Assembly: GCF_002197845.1 (NCBI RefSeq)
Contig: NZ_NIDE01000020.1
Span: 481,460 to 545,459, forward strand
Direction of reading: 5' to 3'
Origin: Fimbriiglobus ruber
GTDB lineage: Bacteria; Planctomycetota; Planctomycetia; Gemmatales; Gemmataceae
DNA: 64,000 nt
Positions 53,608-63,631 of this stretch are shown here, one piece after another (positions within the stretch are counted from its first letter, which is position 1; each line of letters starts with the position of its first letter). The position numbers and the translations under genes are program-made. The notes beneath the pieces were generated by a model. It searched no databases, was not told the DNA's origin, and worked only from the letters and a program-made list of their open reading frames with translations.

Positions 53608-56600
53608 ATGAACTCTTCGCTCAACCCGATCGTTTTCGCCCTGCGCCACCCGGTCACGGTGATGGCCGCGGTCGCCGCACTGGCAGTCACGAGCGCGCTC
53701 GCGACCCGCCGGATGCCGGTGGACGTCTTTCCGAAGCTCGAACTGCCGATAGTGTACATCGCGCAACCCTACGGCGGGATGGATCCGGCCCAAATGGAAA
53801 GCCAGCTCACGAGCTACTACGAAGGGCACTCGCTGTACATCGCCGGGATTCACCACGTCGAAAGCAAGACGATCCAGGGCATGGCGATCATTAAACTGTT
53901 CTTCCACCCCGGCACGGACATGGGCCAGGCGATGGCCGAGACGGTCGGGTACGTGAACCGGGCGCGGGCGTTCATGCCGCCGGGGACCGTGCCGCCGTTC
54001 ATCGTCCGACTCGACGGCGGCAGCGCCCCGGTCGGGTATCTGGTGCTGGAAAGCGACACCGAGCGGTCGCCCGGCGAGTTGCAGGATCTCGCGATCCTCC
54101 GCGTCCGGCCGATCTTCGGTAGTCTCCGCGGCGTGTCCAGCCCGCCCCCGGTCGGCGGGAACCTCCGCACCATCAACGTGAACGTCGACCCCGACCGGCT
54201 GAAGGCCTACAAGCTCACGCTCGACGACCTGACCTCGGCCGTGGCGGCCGGAAACACCATCATCCCGTCTGGTAACGTCCGGATCGGCGACCAGGCTCCG
54301 ATGGTCCCGCTCGACGGGACTGTGGCCAAGTGGCAAGAAGTCGGCGACATCCCACTGAAGCCGGGCGGGAGCATCTACGTTCGGGACGTGGCCCAGGTCG
54401 AGGACGGGTCCGACATTGCCACCGGGTACGCGGTGGTGAACGGTAAGCGGACGGTTTACCTCACCGTAACCAAGCGGGCGGACGCCAGCACGCTGGACGT
54501 GGTGAATCTGCTCAAGGCCAACCTCCCGCGGATGCAGGAAGCCCTGCCCGAGGGCGTGAAACTGCGGTTCGAGTTCGACCAGTCGCCTTACGTAACCAAC
54601 GCCATGTTCGGCGTGGCCTCCGAAGGCGCGCTCGGGGCCATCTTCACCGGGCTGATGGTGCTGATCTTCCTCCGCGACTGGCGGAGCGTGATTGTCGTCG
54701 TATTGAACATCCCGCTCGCGCTGATGGGGGCCTTGATCGCCCTCGCCGCCACCGGCCAGACGGTCAACCTGATGACCCTCGGCGGGCTGGCCCTCTCGGT
54801 CGGCGTGCTGGTCGACGAGGCGACGGTCGAGGTTGAGAACATCCACACGCAGATGGAGCGGACCGATTCGGTCGCGGTCGCGGTGCGACGCGGGAACAGC
54901 GAGACGGCCGTGCCGCGGCTGTTGGCGATGCTCTGCATCCTGGCTGTGTTCGTGCCGGTCTTCTTCATGCAGGGCTCGGCCCGGAACTTGTTCGCCCCAC
55001 TCGCGCTGGCCGTCAGCTTCGCGATGATTACGAGCTACGTCCTGTCCAGCACGTTCGTCCCCGTGGTCTCGGTCTGGCTGCTGCGGAAGGCGCACGTCGG
55101 TGGGGGCGACGGGCACGGGCACCACGGTGGCTTCTTCGACCAGATCACGGCCGTGTACGGGCGGCTCGTGGGCTTCACGGTCCGCAATCGGCTGGCTGTG
55201 ATCGTCGCCTACATCGCCGCCACGGGCACGATCCTGGCCGTTGGAGCGCCCCAGGTCGGTCGGGAGATTTTCCCGATCGTCGACTCCGGACAGTTCCAGC
55301 TCCGCATCAAAGCCCCGACGGGAACACGTATCGAGCGGACTGACGAACTCGCCCGCGAGGCGATCCGGCGGATCGAGGAGGCGGTCGGGCCGGGGAACCT
55401 GGAGACCTCCGTTGGATACGTCGGGGTCGCCCCGTCGAGCTACCCGATCAACGCCGTCTACCTATGGACCGGCGGGCCGGAGGAAGCCGTCCTCCGGGTG
55501 GCGCTCAAGAAGGATAGCGGCGTCCGGATCGAAGACCTCAAGTCACAGCTCCGGCGAGACCTGCCGGGGCAACTCAAGGAGTGGCTGGCGGCCAAGACGA
55601 CGGCCGACGGCACCCCGGCGGACGAAAGCGCCCGACGGGTTGAGAACTTGCGGCTGTCGTTCGAGCCGGCCGACATCGTGAACGAGGTGATGAGCTTCGG
55701 CTCGCCGACGCCGGTCGAGGTCGCCGTGTACGGCCCGAACATCGCGGACAACAAGGCGCACGCGGCCAAGGTCCGTGCGGAACTGGAAAAGATCACCGCC
55801 ATCCGCGACCTGCAATACGGCCAGGCTCAGGACTATCCGACGATCGCGGTCAAGCTCGACCGCGCCAAGGTCGGCCAGAGTGGGGTCACCGTCGCGGACG
55901 TGGGCAAGTCGTTCGTCGAGGCGACATCGTCCAGCCGGTTCGTGGTTCCGATGTACTGGACCGAAACGGCCACCGGCTTCGGCTATTTGGTCCAGGTCCA
56001 GGTTCCGCCCCGGCGGATGGACTCCGCCCGAGAAGTGGGGCTCATCGCCGTCAGGCCGGCCGAGAAGGGCCAACTTCTCCTTCAGGACGTGGCCGCGTTG
56101 ATCAAGGAGGAGACCACCCCGGCCCAATACGACCGGCTGAACCTTCGCCGCATGATTAGCCTGACGGGGAACGTCGAAGGGAGCGATCTCGGCCGCGTGG
56201 CGAGCGCCATCGACGAGGCCGTGAAGCGGGCCGGGACGCCGCCGCGCGGGGTCCGGGTGGACGTTCGCGGGCAGGTCGAACCGATGCGGGAAATCTTCTC
56301 CGGGCTGGCTTTCGGGCTGGTGTTCTCGGTGGTCTCGATCCTGATCCTCCTGACGGCGTACTTCCAGTCGCCGAAGCTGGCGGGCGTGGCCGTGGCCGCG
56401 GTGCCGGCGGTGCTGTCTGGCGTCGTCCTCGCGCTGCTCGCGACGGGCACGACCCTGAACATTCAATCGTTCATGGGCGCGGTGATGGCGGTCGGGGTGG
56501 CGGTCGCGAACGCGATTTTGCTTGTGACGTTCGCCGAAAGTCAGCGAAAAGGGCTGCCGGAAGGCCCGAATCGGGCGGCCGACGCGGCGACGGACGGTGG

Positions 56601-56883
56601 GGTCCGCCGGTTGCGGCCGATCCTGATGACCTCCCTGGCGATGCTCGCCGGGATGATCCCAATGGCCCTGGGCCTGGGCGAAGGTGGCGACCAGACGGCC
56701 CCCCTCGGTCGGGCGGTCATCGGCGGGGTGTTGGCATCCACGCTGGCCACCCTGCTGATCCTCCCCGCGGTGTTTACCATGGCCCGGAGTCGGGACGGCG
56801 TCGCGTCCGCTTCTCTCGATCCGGAAGACCCGGACAGCAGCCACTACCGACCTGACGAAATGGCCGCCCAGGCGGGTCACTAA
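53608..56883 (+). CDS. RND efflux permease, second system
   Basis: This 1091-residue RND pump subunit has N-terminal RMPVDVFPKLELPIVYIAQP, and ALSVGVLVDEATVEVENIHT in helix 4. The family usually has Asp-Asp at this place; here the second acid is Glu (LVDEAT), while the first RND permease in the window keeps Asp-Asp. A second bundle follows (GVAVANAILLVTFAESQRKG and MLAGMIPMALGLGEGGDQTA). It ends with an acidic tail after ILPAVFTM. The ATG follows a CGGGAG site. The adaptor gene lies downstream, separated by a palindromic element. Substrate unknown. Confidence 0.92.
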   Translation: MNSSLNPIVFALRHPVTVMAAVAALAVTSALATRRMPVDVFPKLELPIVYIAQPYGGMDPAQMESQLTSYYEGHSLYIAGIHHVESKTIQGMAIIKLFFHPGTDMGQAMAETVGYVNRARAFMPPGTVPPFIVRLDGGSAPVGYLVLESDTERSPGELQDLAILRVRPIFGSLRGVSSPPPVGGNLRTINVNVDPDRLKAYKLTLDDLTSAVAAGNTIIPSGNVRIGDQAPMVPLDGTVAKWQEVGDIPLKPGGSIYVRDVAQVEDGSDIATGYAVVNGKRTVYLTVTKRADASTLDVVNLLKANLPRMQEALPEGVKLRFEFDQSPYVTNAMFGVASEGALGAIFTGLMVLIFLRDWRSVIVVVLNIPLALMGALIALAATGQTVNLMTLGGLALSVGVLVDEATVEVENIHTQMERTDSVAVAVRRGNSETAVPRLLAMLCILAVFVPVFFMQGSARNLFAPLALAVSFAMITSYVLSSTFVPVVSVWLLRKAHVGGGDGHGHHGGFFDQITAVYGRLVGFTVRNRLAVIVAYIAATGTILAVGAPQVGREIFPIVDSGQFQLRIKAPTGTRIERTDELAREAIRRIEEAVGPGNLETSVGYVGVAPSSYPINAVYLWTGGPEEAVLRVALKKDSGVRIEDLKSQLRRDLPGQLKEWLAAKTTADGTPADESARRVENLRLSFEPADIVNEVMSFGSPTPVEVAVYGPNIADNKAHAAKVRAELEKITAIRDLQYGQAQDYPTIAVKLDRAKVGQSGVTVADVGKSFVEATSSSRFVVPMYWTETATGFGYLVQVQVPPRRMDSAREVGLIAVRPAEKGQLLLQDVAALIKEETTPAQYDRLNLRRMISLTGNVEGSDLGRVASAIDEAVKRAGTPPRGVRVDVRGQVEPMREIFSGLAFGLVFSVVSILILLTAYFQSPKLAGVAVAAVPAVLSGVVLALLATGTTLNIQSFMGAVMAVGVAVANAILLVTFAESQRKGLPEGPNRAADAATDGGVRRLRPILMTSLAMLAGMIPMALGLGEGGDQTAPLGRAVIGGVLASTLATLLILPAVFTMARSRDGVASASLDPEDPDSSHYRPDEMAAQAGH

Positions 56884-56914
56884 TACGTGCTCCTGGGATT
56901 GGGCCAAAGTCACC

Positions 56915-57077
56915 TGCCCGGTGTCCCCGGGCTCCCGCCCGGGTCTACGTTAGGCCGCCCCGGAGGGGCGGAAGACGGTGTCTTGTTTGCGACGAGAATC
57001 ACCAAGAAATGAAGGTTTTTCCGCCCCTCCGGGGCGACCTAACGTAGACCCGGGCGGGAGCCCGGGGACACCGGGCA
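56915..57077. repeat. Palindromic element (family D), 57-bp arms
   Basis: Arms at 56915-56971 and 57021-57077 contain GGTGTCCCCGGGCTCCCG, GGTCTACGTTAGG and CGCCCCGGAGGGGCGG. They pair over nearly their whole length around a 49-bp core. The outer part equals the short palindrome at 11081-11133. The element sits inside the RND operon, between permease and adaptor, so it may affect their relative expression. Confidence 0.88.
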
Positions 57078-57167
57078 GACGACTCCACAACTACCAGACA
57101 TGTTGGCTGCAAGACACGGTATCCGAAAGGGTAATCCAGACATACCGCCCACGTTTAGGAATATGCC

Positions 57168-58646
57168 ATGATGAAGTTCAACGAACCGGGCTCGCACATG
57201 GAGCCGACGCCCACCCTGACGGCCGCGCCGCCCGCGCCCCCCAGCCCGGTCCATTCGCCCCGGCGGCGGTGGCCGTGGGTCGCGGCCGCGGGGGCGGTGG
57301 TAGTCGCGGCCGGCGGTTTCGGCCAGGCCCACCTCCGGGATTCCGCTTCGGCGACTACCCCGCTGTCCGCGGCCGCCGCGACGACCCCGGCACCGGAAGT
57401 CTCGACCGTCCGGCCGGTCCGCAAGACGATTCGCAAGGTGATCGAACAGCCGGGCCGCGTCGAGGGGTACGAGCAGACGCCGATCTTCGTCAAGATTCCC
57501 GGCTTCGTCCAGGAATGGAAGGTGGACATTGGCCACCGGGTGACGGCCGGCCAGGTGTTGGCCGAGTTGTCCGTCCCGGAAGAACGGGAAGAACTCAAGC
57601 GGCGGGAGGCCAACGCAGACCTGGCCCGTGCGGAAATCACCGCGGCCGAGAGGTCGCTCGACGCCGCCCGGGCGGACGTCGCCAAGGCGGAGGCGGTCGT
57701 CCGTCAGGCCAACGCGACCCAGGCCCGAACCGACGCGGCCCTGACGCGGTGGAAGGCCGAGTTCACCCGAACCGAACGTCTCCGCGTCTCGGGAGCCTCC
57801 AGCCAGCAAGAGTTCGACGCGGCGCAAGACTCCTACCGATCGGCCGAGGCGGCCTGGCGGGAGGCGGAGGCCGGGATCGAGTCCGCGGTGGCGGCCCGGC
57901 AGTCGGCCGAGGCCAACCGGGTGCGGGCGGAGGCCAACGTCACCGTCTCACGGGCCAAGCTCGCGGTCGCCGAAGCGGACGCCCGCCGGCAGGCCGAGTG
58001 GCTGAAGTACGCGACCGTGACGGCCCCGTTCACCGGCGTCGTCGCCCAGCGGAACGTCGACCGCGGGCAGTACGTCATGCCGCCCGCGTCCGGCGTCAAC
58101 CAGGCGCCGTTGTTCGTCGTCGTCCGCACCGATCCCGTCCGCGTGTTCGTGGACGTGCCGGAAACCGAGGCCTCGCTCGTGGCGGACGGGATGCCGGTGA
58201 CGATCCGCATCCAGGCGAAGGAAGATATGGAAATCCCCGGCACCGTCACCCGGTCGAGCTGGGCGCTCGACCTGAGTACGCGGACGCTCCGCGTGCAGAT
58301 CGACCTGCCCAACCTGACCGGTCACCTGCGGCCGGGAATGTTCGCGGCTGCCAAGTTCGTGCTGGAGCGGCCGGGGGCGTGGGTCGTTCCGACTGGTGCG
58401 GTCGTCACCACCGACGAGCAACCTTACGCCGTCCGGGTGGAGAACGGGAAGACGATCAAGACCGCGGTCAAGCTCGGTGCCCGCCAGGCCGGAATGGTCG
58501 AGCTACTGCAAAAGCAGACTCGTCCGGCTCTGCGGGGGGAAAGCACCCCGTGGGAATCGGTGACCGGCACCGAAGACTTCTTGACGGCCCGGCCGGCGGG
58601 ATGGTCGGACGGGATGGCGGTCGCGACGACCGCAGCCGCCAAATAA
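57168..58646 (+). CDS. RND efflux periplasmic adaptor, second system
   Basis: The 492-residue membrane fusion protein has a cytoplasmic Pro-rich start and one transmembrane segment (WVAAAGAVVVAAGGF). It has lipoyl half 1 (KIPGFVQEWKVDIGHRVTAG), a long Ala/Glu-rich coiled hairpin, and lipoyl half 2 (VTAPFTGVVAQRNVDRGQYV). The beta-barrel (TRTLRVQIDLPNLTGHLRPG) and membrane-proximal part follow. The hairpin is about 60 residues longer than in the first adaptor of this window. It partners the permease upstream. A strong hairpin follows the stop. Confidence 0.9.
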   Translation: MMKFNEPGSHMEPTPTLTAAPPAPPSPVHSPRRRWPWVAAAGAVVVAAGGFGQAHLRDSASATTPLSAAAATTPAPEVSTVRPVRKTIRKVIEQPGRVEGYEQTPIFVKIPGFVQEWKVDIGHRVTAGQVLAELSVPEEREELKRREANADLARAEITAAERSLDAARADVAKAEAVVRQANATQARTDAALTRWKAEFTRTERLRVSGASSQQEFDAAQDSYRSAEAAWREAEAGIESAVAARQSAEANRVRAEANVTVSRAKLAVAEADARRQAEWLKYATVTAPFTGVVAQRNVDRGQYVMPPASGVNQAPLFVVVRTDPVRVFVDVPETEASLVADGMPVTIRIQAKEDMEIPGTVTRSSWALDLSTRTLRVQIDLPNLTGHLRPGMFAAAKFVLERPGAWVVPTGAVVTTDEQPYAVRVENGKTIKTAVKLGARQAGMVELLQKQTRPALRGESTPWESVTGTEDFLTARPAGWSDGMAVATTAAAK

Positions 58647-58671
58647 TGCCGGATACGTTGGTGCTTCCCGA

Positions 58672-58714
58672 ACGCGAGCGGGGCGGGGCGATGTTCGCCC
58701 CGCCCCGCTCGCGT
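58672..58714 (+). terminator. Terminator-like hairpin of the second RND operon
   Basis: Perfect 19-bp arms (58672-58690 and 58696-58714) around ATGTT begin 25 bp after the adaptor stop. They are followed by TTCCACCCTTGCC, so the T-tract is short. Confidence 0.65.
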
Positions 58715-58792
58715 TTCCACCCTTGCCCTGAATCAGTCGCGCTCCGAAAACGAAGAGGGCACCCCTTACCCTCTTCCCTTCCGGACTCTGTC

Positions 58793-59473
58793 ATGACACG
58801 GTTCTTGCTCGCGTTGTTCGGTCTCGCACTCGCAATCATCCCGTCAGTTGCCGCGGACCCGCCGCGCGTCTCCCGCGAAAACATCGAGTGGTTGGATGTC
58901 TGGGTGCCGGGCAACGCCGTCACTGACAAGCCGCGGGTGCTGCTGATCGGCGACTCGATCACGCGCAGCTACTACGGCGCCGTCGAAGAACGGCTGAAGG
59001 GCAAAGCCGTGGTCGCCCGGCTCACGACGAGCAAGAGCGTCGGTGACCCGGGCCTGTTGGCCGAGGTGGCGCTGGTGCTTTCGCAAACGTCGTTTGACGT
59101 CGTTCACTTCAACAACGGGTTGCACGGCTGGGGGTACACGGAAGATGAGTATGCCAAGGCGTTCCCCGACTTCGTGGCGGCGATCCGCCACGGGGCTCCG
59201 AAGGCGAAGCTGATCTGGGCGACCACCACGCCCGTCAGGGTCGCGGACAAGATCGACCAGATCGAGTCGCGGACCGAGAGCGTCAAGGTGCGGAACAAGA
59301 TCGCGGCCGCGGTGGTAGAGAAGGACGGTATCCCGACGGACGACCTGTTCACTCTCGTGGTCGACAAGCCCGATTGGTACTCCCGCGACGGCGTTCACCT
59401 CAATGCGAAAGGCACAACGGCCCTGGGCGAGCAGGTGACGGGGCAGGTGTTGAAGGTGCTGGCCGACAAGTAA
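58793..59473 (+). CDS. Secreted SGNH/GDSL-type hydrolase
   Basis: The 226-residue protein has a signal peptide (LLALFGLALAIIPSVAAD). Block I with the catalytic Ser is RVLLIGDSITRSYYG. A conserved Asn lies in VVHFNNGLHGWGY, and the C-terminal Asp/His pair is in SRDGVHLNAKGTTALG. It probably removes acyl or acetyl groups from a carbohydrate or lipid. The ATG at 58793 is chosen because it opens a proper signal peptide; the frame is open far upstream in the antisense-like shadow of the adaptor gene. It stands alone, facing the WD40 gene. Confidence 0.85.
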   Translation: MTRFLLALFGLALAIIPSVAADPPRVSRENIEWLDVWVPGNAVTDKPRVLLIGDSITRSYYGAVEERLKGKAVVARLTTSKSVGDPGLLAEVALVLSQTSFDVVHFNNGLHGWGYTEDEYAKAFPDFVAAIRHGAPKAKLIWATTTPVRVADKIDQIESRTESVKVRNKIAAAVVEKDGIPTDDLFTLVVDKPDWYSRDGVHLNAKGTTALGEQVTGQVLKVLADK

Positions 59474-59497
59474 TTGCGTGCCCGACACAGCGGCGAG

Positions 59498-61942
59498 TCA
59501 TTTCGATTTGGCCGCTGGAACCGGTACGGGGCGCGACTCCAGACGTTTGAGCGACTCGCCGGCTTCCGTGGTGAGCCGTATTCCCGGATCGCCGCGACCG
59601 AGCCGTCCGAGTTCGGCCCGGGCTTCCGGTGTGTCGACGGCTTCCAGAAGTTCCACCACACGCAATTGCCGTTTGAGTTTTGATCCGACCGTCTCTCGGC
59701 GCAAACTATCGCGGGCCCTCTCGCCGCGGGCAATCGATTCGGGAGACAGGTTGGGCTTCCGTAAGAACTCCTCAATTACGGGAAGTGTGTCCCGGTCGAA
59801 TTTCGTCAACTCTCGCTGGGCCGTTTCCCGCACGGGAAAGCTGACGTCGTCCAAGTCGGCCAACAACCTCAGTACCCTGTCCGTGTTTTCGCGCTTCGAC
59901 GGTACGATCGCACGGGCCATTGACAGAACCAGTTCCGGTTTCTGCCTCAACCGGCAGATCGCGTCGTGGGCTTCCTGACCAGTACCATTTTCCAGAACCG
60001 ACGAGAGCTTTTCGAGCGATGATGCGTTGTGACCACTAGCCGGGGCGAATACGTCCCAGACAAGACCGGCGCAGCCAGCCCCCGTCGAGACGAGCCGACT
60101 GCCGTCCGGAGAGAAGGCAAGCGACGAGAGTGTTTCGCCCGGTTGAAAAACCCGGCGGACCTCGCCGGTAGCGATCTCAACGAGTTGGATGCCGTGGTCT
60201 CGCCCGGCGGCCAGTAGACGGCCGTCTGGCGAGACGGCGATAGCCTTAAGCGGCCGGTCGAGGCTCAGTCGGTCGCGCGGGCAAACGAGCCGGACGATCT
60301 CCCCGGTGTCCGCGCGGATCAGGGTGATTCCCGCTGGCGATTCCGCCAGGACATACTCTCCGTTCGGTAGGAAGAATCGCGGCGCGAGGGGTATGGTTGA
60401 GGGCTGAGAGCGAATCACTTTCCCCGTCACCGCGTCCCACCAGACCACGGGAGAATCTTTACGGGCAAGCGTATAGATGATCTGTTTGCCGTCGGGCGAT
60501 GTGGCGAAACGGACGTCTTCCGGCCGGGACGTTTCGAGCCGGAAGTGTCGTCCCGTGACACACGGCTTCAATTCCGACGCGTGGCCGTCCCAACGGAAGT
60601 ATTCGAGTTGATAGAGTTCGTCGTAGAGCCAGCCGTCTCGACCCGCGGGCGCGATGGCCCCCGGCCCCATGAACACGGCGCCCTTCTTGAAGGATGTCCA
60701 TTCGTCCGAATGGACGTTCAGTATGCCGATGTTGCCGTCTTTGTCTAAGGTGGCAATCCGCTCGCCTCCCGGTGACGCAATCAAGGAAATGACCGTGCGT
60801 TTAATCGCTCGGTCGAATTTGCCGGTGCGGGCATCCCAACGTCGGATGGGCTCCTCTTCGCAAGCCGTATAAACGACTGGCCCGCCGTCCGCGAAGACCG
60901 CGGCCGCCGGGGGCCGCCGGTGACCCGGAACGACATTCCGTTGCTTACCCGAGGCGATGTCGACGAGACGAGCTTCGTGGTCTGAAAACACCGGCGCATA
61001 AAGCGTCCGGTCACCCGATACACCGGCGATATGGTGCGAGGGCAGATCGTCCAGTCGCCGTTTGATGGCACCGGTGTTCGCGTCAAAAACGCCGCCACCT
61101 CGACGTAGTCCGAGGAGTTCTTGGCCATCGGTACTGAAAACGAGCGGCCCGCCGACCCCGTCGGGGTCCGGGTTCATAGACCAGAGCAGTTTTTTGGTGG
61201 TTAAATCCCAAACGGTGTAGTCGTTGTTGAAGCCGGCAGCGGCCAACCGTCTCCCGTCCGGGGAGAACGCGAGACCGAGCGCGTATTTTTCCTTGACGAG
61301 GAACCGGTGTGTTTGCACGCCCGATGTCAAATCCCAGACGAATACGAAGCCGCTATCGGCCGCCGCCGCGAGGCGGTCGCCTTTGTCAGTCGCCGCGATC
61401 GCGTGAATTCGTCTTTCGGGGCTGCGAAGGGTTTGGGTGATCGTGCCATCCATGATCTTCACAAGTACCACGGACGTGCCTCGTTGCATCGCGACCGATT
61501 GACCGTCGGGCAAGATCAAGACGCAGTCCGAATTGACATCCTTGAGGCGCCACACTTCTTGGCCCGTCGTCAGATCGTGCAGCGAAACAGATCCGTCCCC
61601 GTGGGCGGCCGCAAGAGAGCGATTGTCCGGAGAAAAAGAGAGGCCGCGGACGACGTGGCCGTAGCCGTTGAACCGGTGTCGGGTCGCGCCGGTTTTAGCA
61701 TCGAATACGACGATAGCGATGTCTTGAGAAGGAAACTGCCCGCTCGCGCTGGTCGTTCCGGCGGCCAGAAGCGTCCCGTCCCGGGAGATCGCCGTGCTGT
61801 AAATTGGCCCCGGAGTGCGAAAGAGGCTCGTCCCGAGCCGCGCGACAGCGAACTCCGGCAACGGCGGCTCGCTATCGGCGGCCAGTGATGAGTCCGCCCG
61901 TGCGAGCACGCACAGGCTCACGGCGATTGCGATCGGGCGCAT
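59498..61942 (-). CDS. Secreted WD40-repeat protein with C-terminal helical region
   Basis: The 814-residue protein has a signal peptide (AVSLCVLARADSSLAAD). About 14 WD40-type blades follow across residues ~45-650 (YSTAISRDGTLLAAG, RGLSFSPDNRSLAAAHGDGS, GLAFSPDGRRLAAAGFNNDY, SSLAFSPDGSRLVSTGAGCA), probably forming two propellers. A helical tail of ~150 residues ends it (DDVSFPVRETAQRELTKFDR). This layout is common in planctomycetes, where such proteins are thought to be scaffolds; no enzyme motif is visible. Confidence 0.85.
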   Translation of the reverse strand: MRPIAIAVSLCVLARADSSLAADSEPPLPEFAVARLGTSLFRTPGPIYSTAISRDGTLLAAGTTSASGQFPSQDIAIVVFDAKTGATRHRFNGYGHVVRGLSFSPDNRSLAAAHGDGSVSLHDLTTGQEVWRLKDVNSDCVLILPDGQSVAMQRGTSVVLVKIMDGTITQTLRSPERRIHAIAATDKGDRLAAAADSGFVFVWDLTSGVQTHRFLVKEKYALGLAFSPDGRRLAAAGFNNDYTVWDLTTKKLLWSMNPDPDGVGGPLVFSTDGQELLGLRRGGGVFDANTGAIKRRLDDLPSHHIAGVSGDRTLYAPVFSDHEARLVDIASGKQRNVVPGHRRPPAAAVFADGGPVVYTACEEEPIRRWDARTGKFDRAIKRTVISLIASPGGERIATLDKDGNIGILNVHSDEWTSFKKGAVFMGPGAIAPAGRDGWLYDELYQLEYFRWDGHASELKPCVTGRHFRLETSRPEDVRFATSPDGKQIIYTLARKDSPVVWWDAVTGKVIRSQPSTIPLAPRFFLPNGEYVLAESPAGITLIRADTGEIVRLVCPRDRLSLDRPLKAIAVSPDGRLLAAGRDHGIQLVEIATGEVRRVFQPGETLSSLAFSPDGSRLVSTGAGCAGLVWDVFAPASGHNASSLEKLSSVLENGTGQEAHDAICRLRQKPELVLSMARAIVPSKRENTDRVLRLLADLDDVSFPVRETAQRELTKFDRDTLPVIEEFLRKPNLSPESIARGERARDSLRRETVGSKLKRQLRVVELLEAVDTPEARAELGRLGRGDPGIRLTTEAGESLKRLESRPVPVPAAKSK

Positions 61943-61965
61943 GGCAATGGCCTCACTTCACATGG

Positions 61966-62406
61966 TCAGTCGATCGCCCAGCTAAATTCGTTCGGCCCCG
62001 ACGCGGTGACATCGACCGTGACCTTGCTCTCGGTGTTGTAACTCGGTGGAATCCGCTCCTTCGCCGGGGCCGACGCGCCGGCCGCGATCTGCTCCGGCGT
62101 CCGCTGGCCTACCCCTTTCGGGGAACTGATCTGCACCCGGTACTTGCCCGGCTCCAGGCCGGCCGGCGACGCGATCTTGAACTTGCCGTTGGTGATCACG
62201 GCCCCGCCCGCCGGGCCGGGCTGGTCGGTGTACAGGAACGTCACCGAGCCGGTATCCAACGGCTCGCCCTTGTACGTCACCGTGCCGGACACCGGCTTGA
62301 GCTTGCCTCCCGAATCGCAGCCCGCCACGGAAATAACGACCACGGCCAGTACGACGAGTCGAAGCGGGCGCCGGGCGCCCGCCGTCGAACGGTGGAACAG
62401 AGCCAC
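61966..62406 (-). CDS. Lipoprotein with carboxypeptidase-regulatory-like fold
   Basis: This 146-residue protein has lipobox ISVAGCDSG, VSGTVTYKGEPLDTGSVTFL, VITNGKFKIASPAGLEPGKY and VQISSPKGVG. It is the same domain type as the protein at 24458-24898. It starts 1 bp after the stop of the DUF1559 gene, the usual pairing in this lineage, which suggests that both belong to one envelope or fibre system. Function unknown. Confidence 0.78.
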   Translation of the reverse strand: MALFHRSTAGARRPLRLVVLAVVVISVAGCDSGGKLKPVSGTVTYKGEPLDTGSVTFLYTDQPGPAGGAVITNGKFKIASPAGLEPGKYRVQISSPKGVGQRTPEQIAAGASAPAKERIPPSYNTESKVTVDVTASGPNEFSWAID

Positions 62407-62407
62407 G

Positions 62408-63340
62408 TTAGTAGTCCCCCACCGTCTCGCCGCCCTGACTCGTGCTGAGTGCCTGCCAGGTGGCGGTTTGAATGCTGTTGGAAATGAAACGAATGCTGCC
62501 GTCGCACAGGGCGACGTTCACGCCGCCCGTGTGCCGGCTGCGGGCACCGAAGACGTACACGGCACTGCGAAACGCGCACGGCGGGTTCGGGGCGTTCGTG
62601 TCACACCACGAACTGTCTGTCCACGAGAGGTCGGGCGACGTGTCGTTGGGCCGGAGCGAGGTCTCGAACCCCGACCCGGTGCCCCACCACGTGCAGCCGC
62701 GCAGGTCGTGCCGCTGACCCTGGATCACCTCGGAAACCATGAGCGTCATGCTCGTACCGTCCGTGATCAGGTTGAGTGCCTTCGGTCGGCCGCGGGTGAA
62801 CGGTGCGCCCATGAAGGTGAGGCCGTTGAATGTTGCTACCTGCCAGTTGGCGGACTCGTCGATGCCCGTGTTCCCGAAGTTCACCACGTAGTTGTGGTAG
62901 GTCGCGCTCTGGCCGTTCGCCGGGTAGCCGCCGGTGTTCGGGGTGTCGCTGGGGCAAAGGAGCGTGCTGACCTGCTTGCCCGTCGTGCCGCTCAGGTTCG
63001 CGGGGTCGGCATACGTGCGGCCGTTCGAAATGCCGTAATCGAGGTACATGTTGCGGAGCGCGACCTGCTCGATGAACGGAAGGATGGAGACCTGCCAGTT
63101 GCCCATGCCCCAGTAGGGTGTGGCGTCCGCGACGCCCGGGGGTAGTGTCCCGTTAACGTCGTGATAATTGTGCATACTCAGGGCGATCTGTTTGAGATTG
63201 TTGCTGCACTTGGCCCGGCTGGCGGCCTCGCGGACTTTCTGGACGGCGGGCAGCAGCAGCCCGATGAGGATCGCGATAATCGCGATGACGACCAACAACT
63301 CGATCAGCGTAAAACCTCGGCGGCGAATCGAATGAAACAT
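62408..63340 (-). CDS. DUF1559 pseudopilin-like protein
   Basis: This 310-residue protein has a type IV prepilin-like N-terminus ([20 protein letters not shown]), with cleavage expected after Gly of RRG and the conserved Glu at +5. The DUF1559 body has [20 protein letters not shown] and a C-terminal H-x9-DG signature ([19 protein letters not shown]). These proteins are strongly expanded in planctomycetes and are thought to form surface structures or act with a type II-like system. I start at the ATG giving the prepilin leader, with GGGAG upstream, and ignore 42 upstream in-frame codons. Confidence 0.88.
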   Translation of the reverse strand: MFHSIRRRGFTLIELLVVIAIIAILIGLLLPAVQKVREAASRAKCSNNLKQIALSMHNYHDVNGTLPPGVADATPYWGMGNWQVSILPFIEQVALRNMYLDYGISNGRTYADPANLSGTTGKQVSTLLCPSDTPNTGGYPANGQSATYHNYVVNFGNTGIDESANWQVATFNGLTFMGAPFTRGRPKALNLITDGTSMTLMVSEVIQGQRHDLRGCTWWGTGSGFETSLRPNDTSPDLSWTDSSWCDTNAPNPPCAFRSAVYVFGARSRHTGGVNVALCDGSIRFISNSIQTATWQALSTSQGGETVGDY

Positions 63341-63631
63341 CGGCGAACTCCCGGAGAATGGATGTCGCGCGAATTCACCCGGCCACGACCAATGACTTTC
63401 CGGTAGCGTGAGCGGGGGGCTCGGAAGACGCGAGGACGCGAATTCCTGTTCAGGACAGTACCCCATCGTACAGGCAAACGCAAGAAGATATTAAACAACA
63501 CTCTGTATCGCGAGTGCAGCAAGAACTGGTAATGCTTTAATTAATCATAACGGCCTGCGATTCTGCTTGTTTTTCGGTCCGGTTATCCGTGTTATATCGG
63601 TCGCTACGCCGCCGTTTGCGTGGCAAAAACC

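Noticed and set aside
56978-58792. Upstream extension of the SGNH hydrolase frame
   Set aside because: It overlaps the RND adaptor in another frame with Arg/Gly-rich nonsense; a signal peptide begins at 58793.
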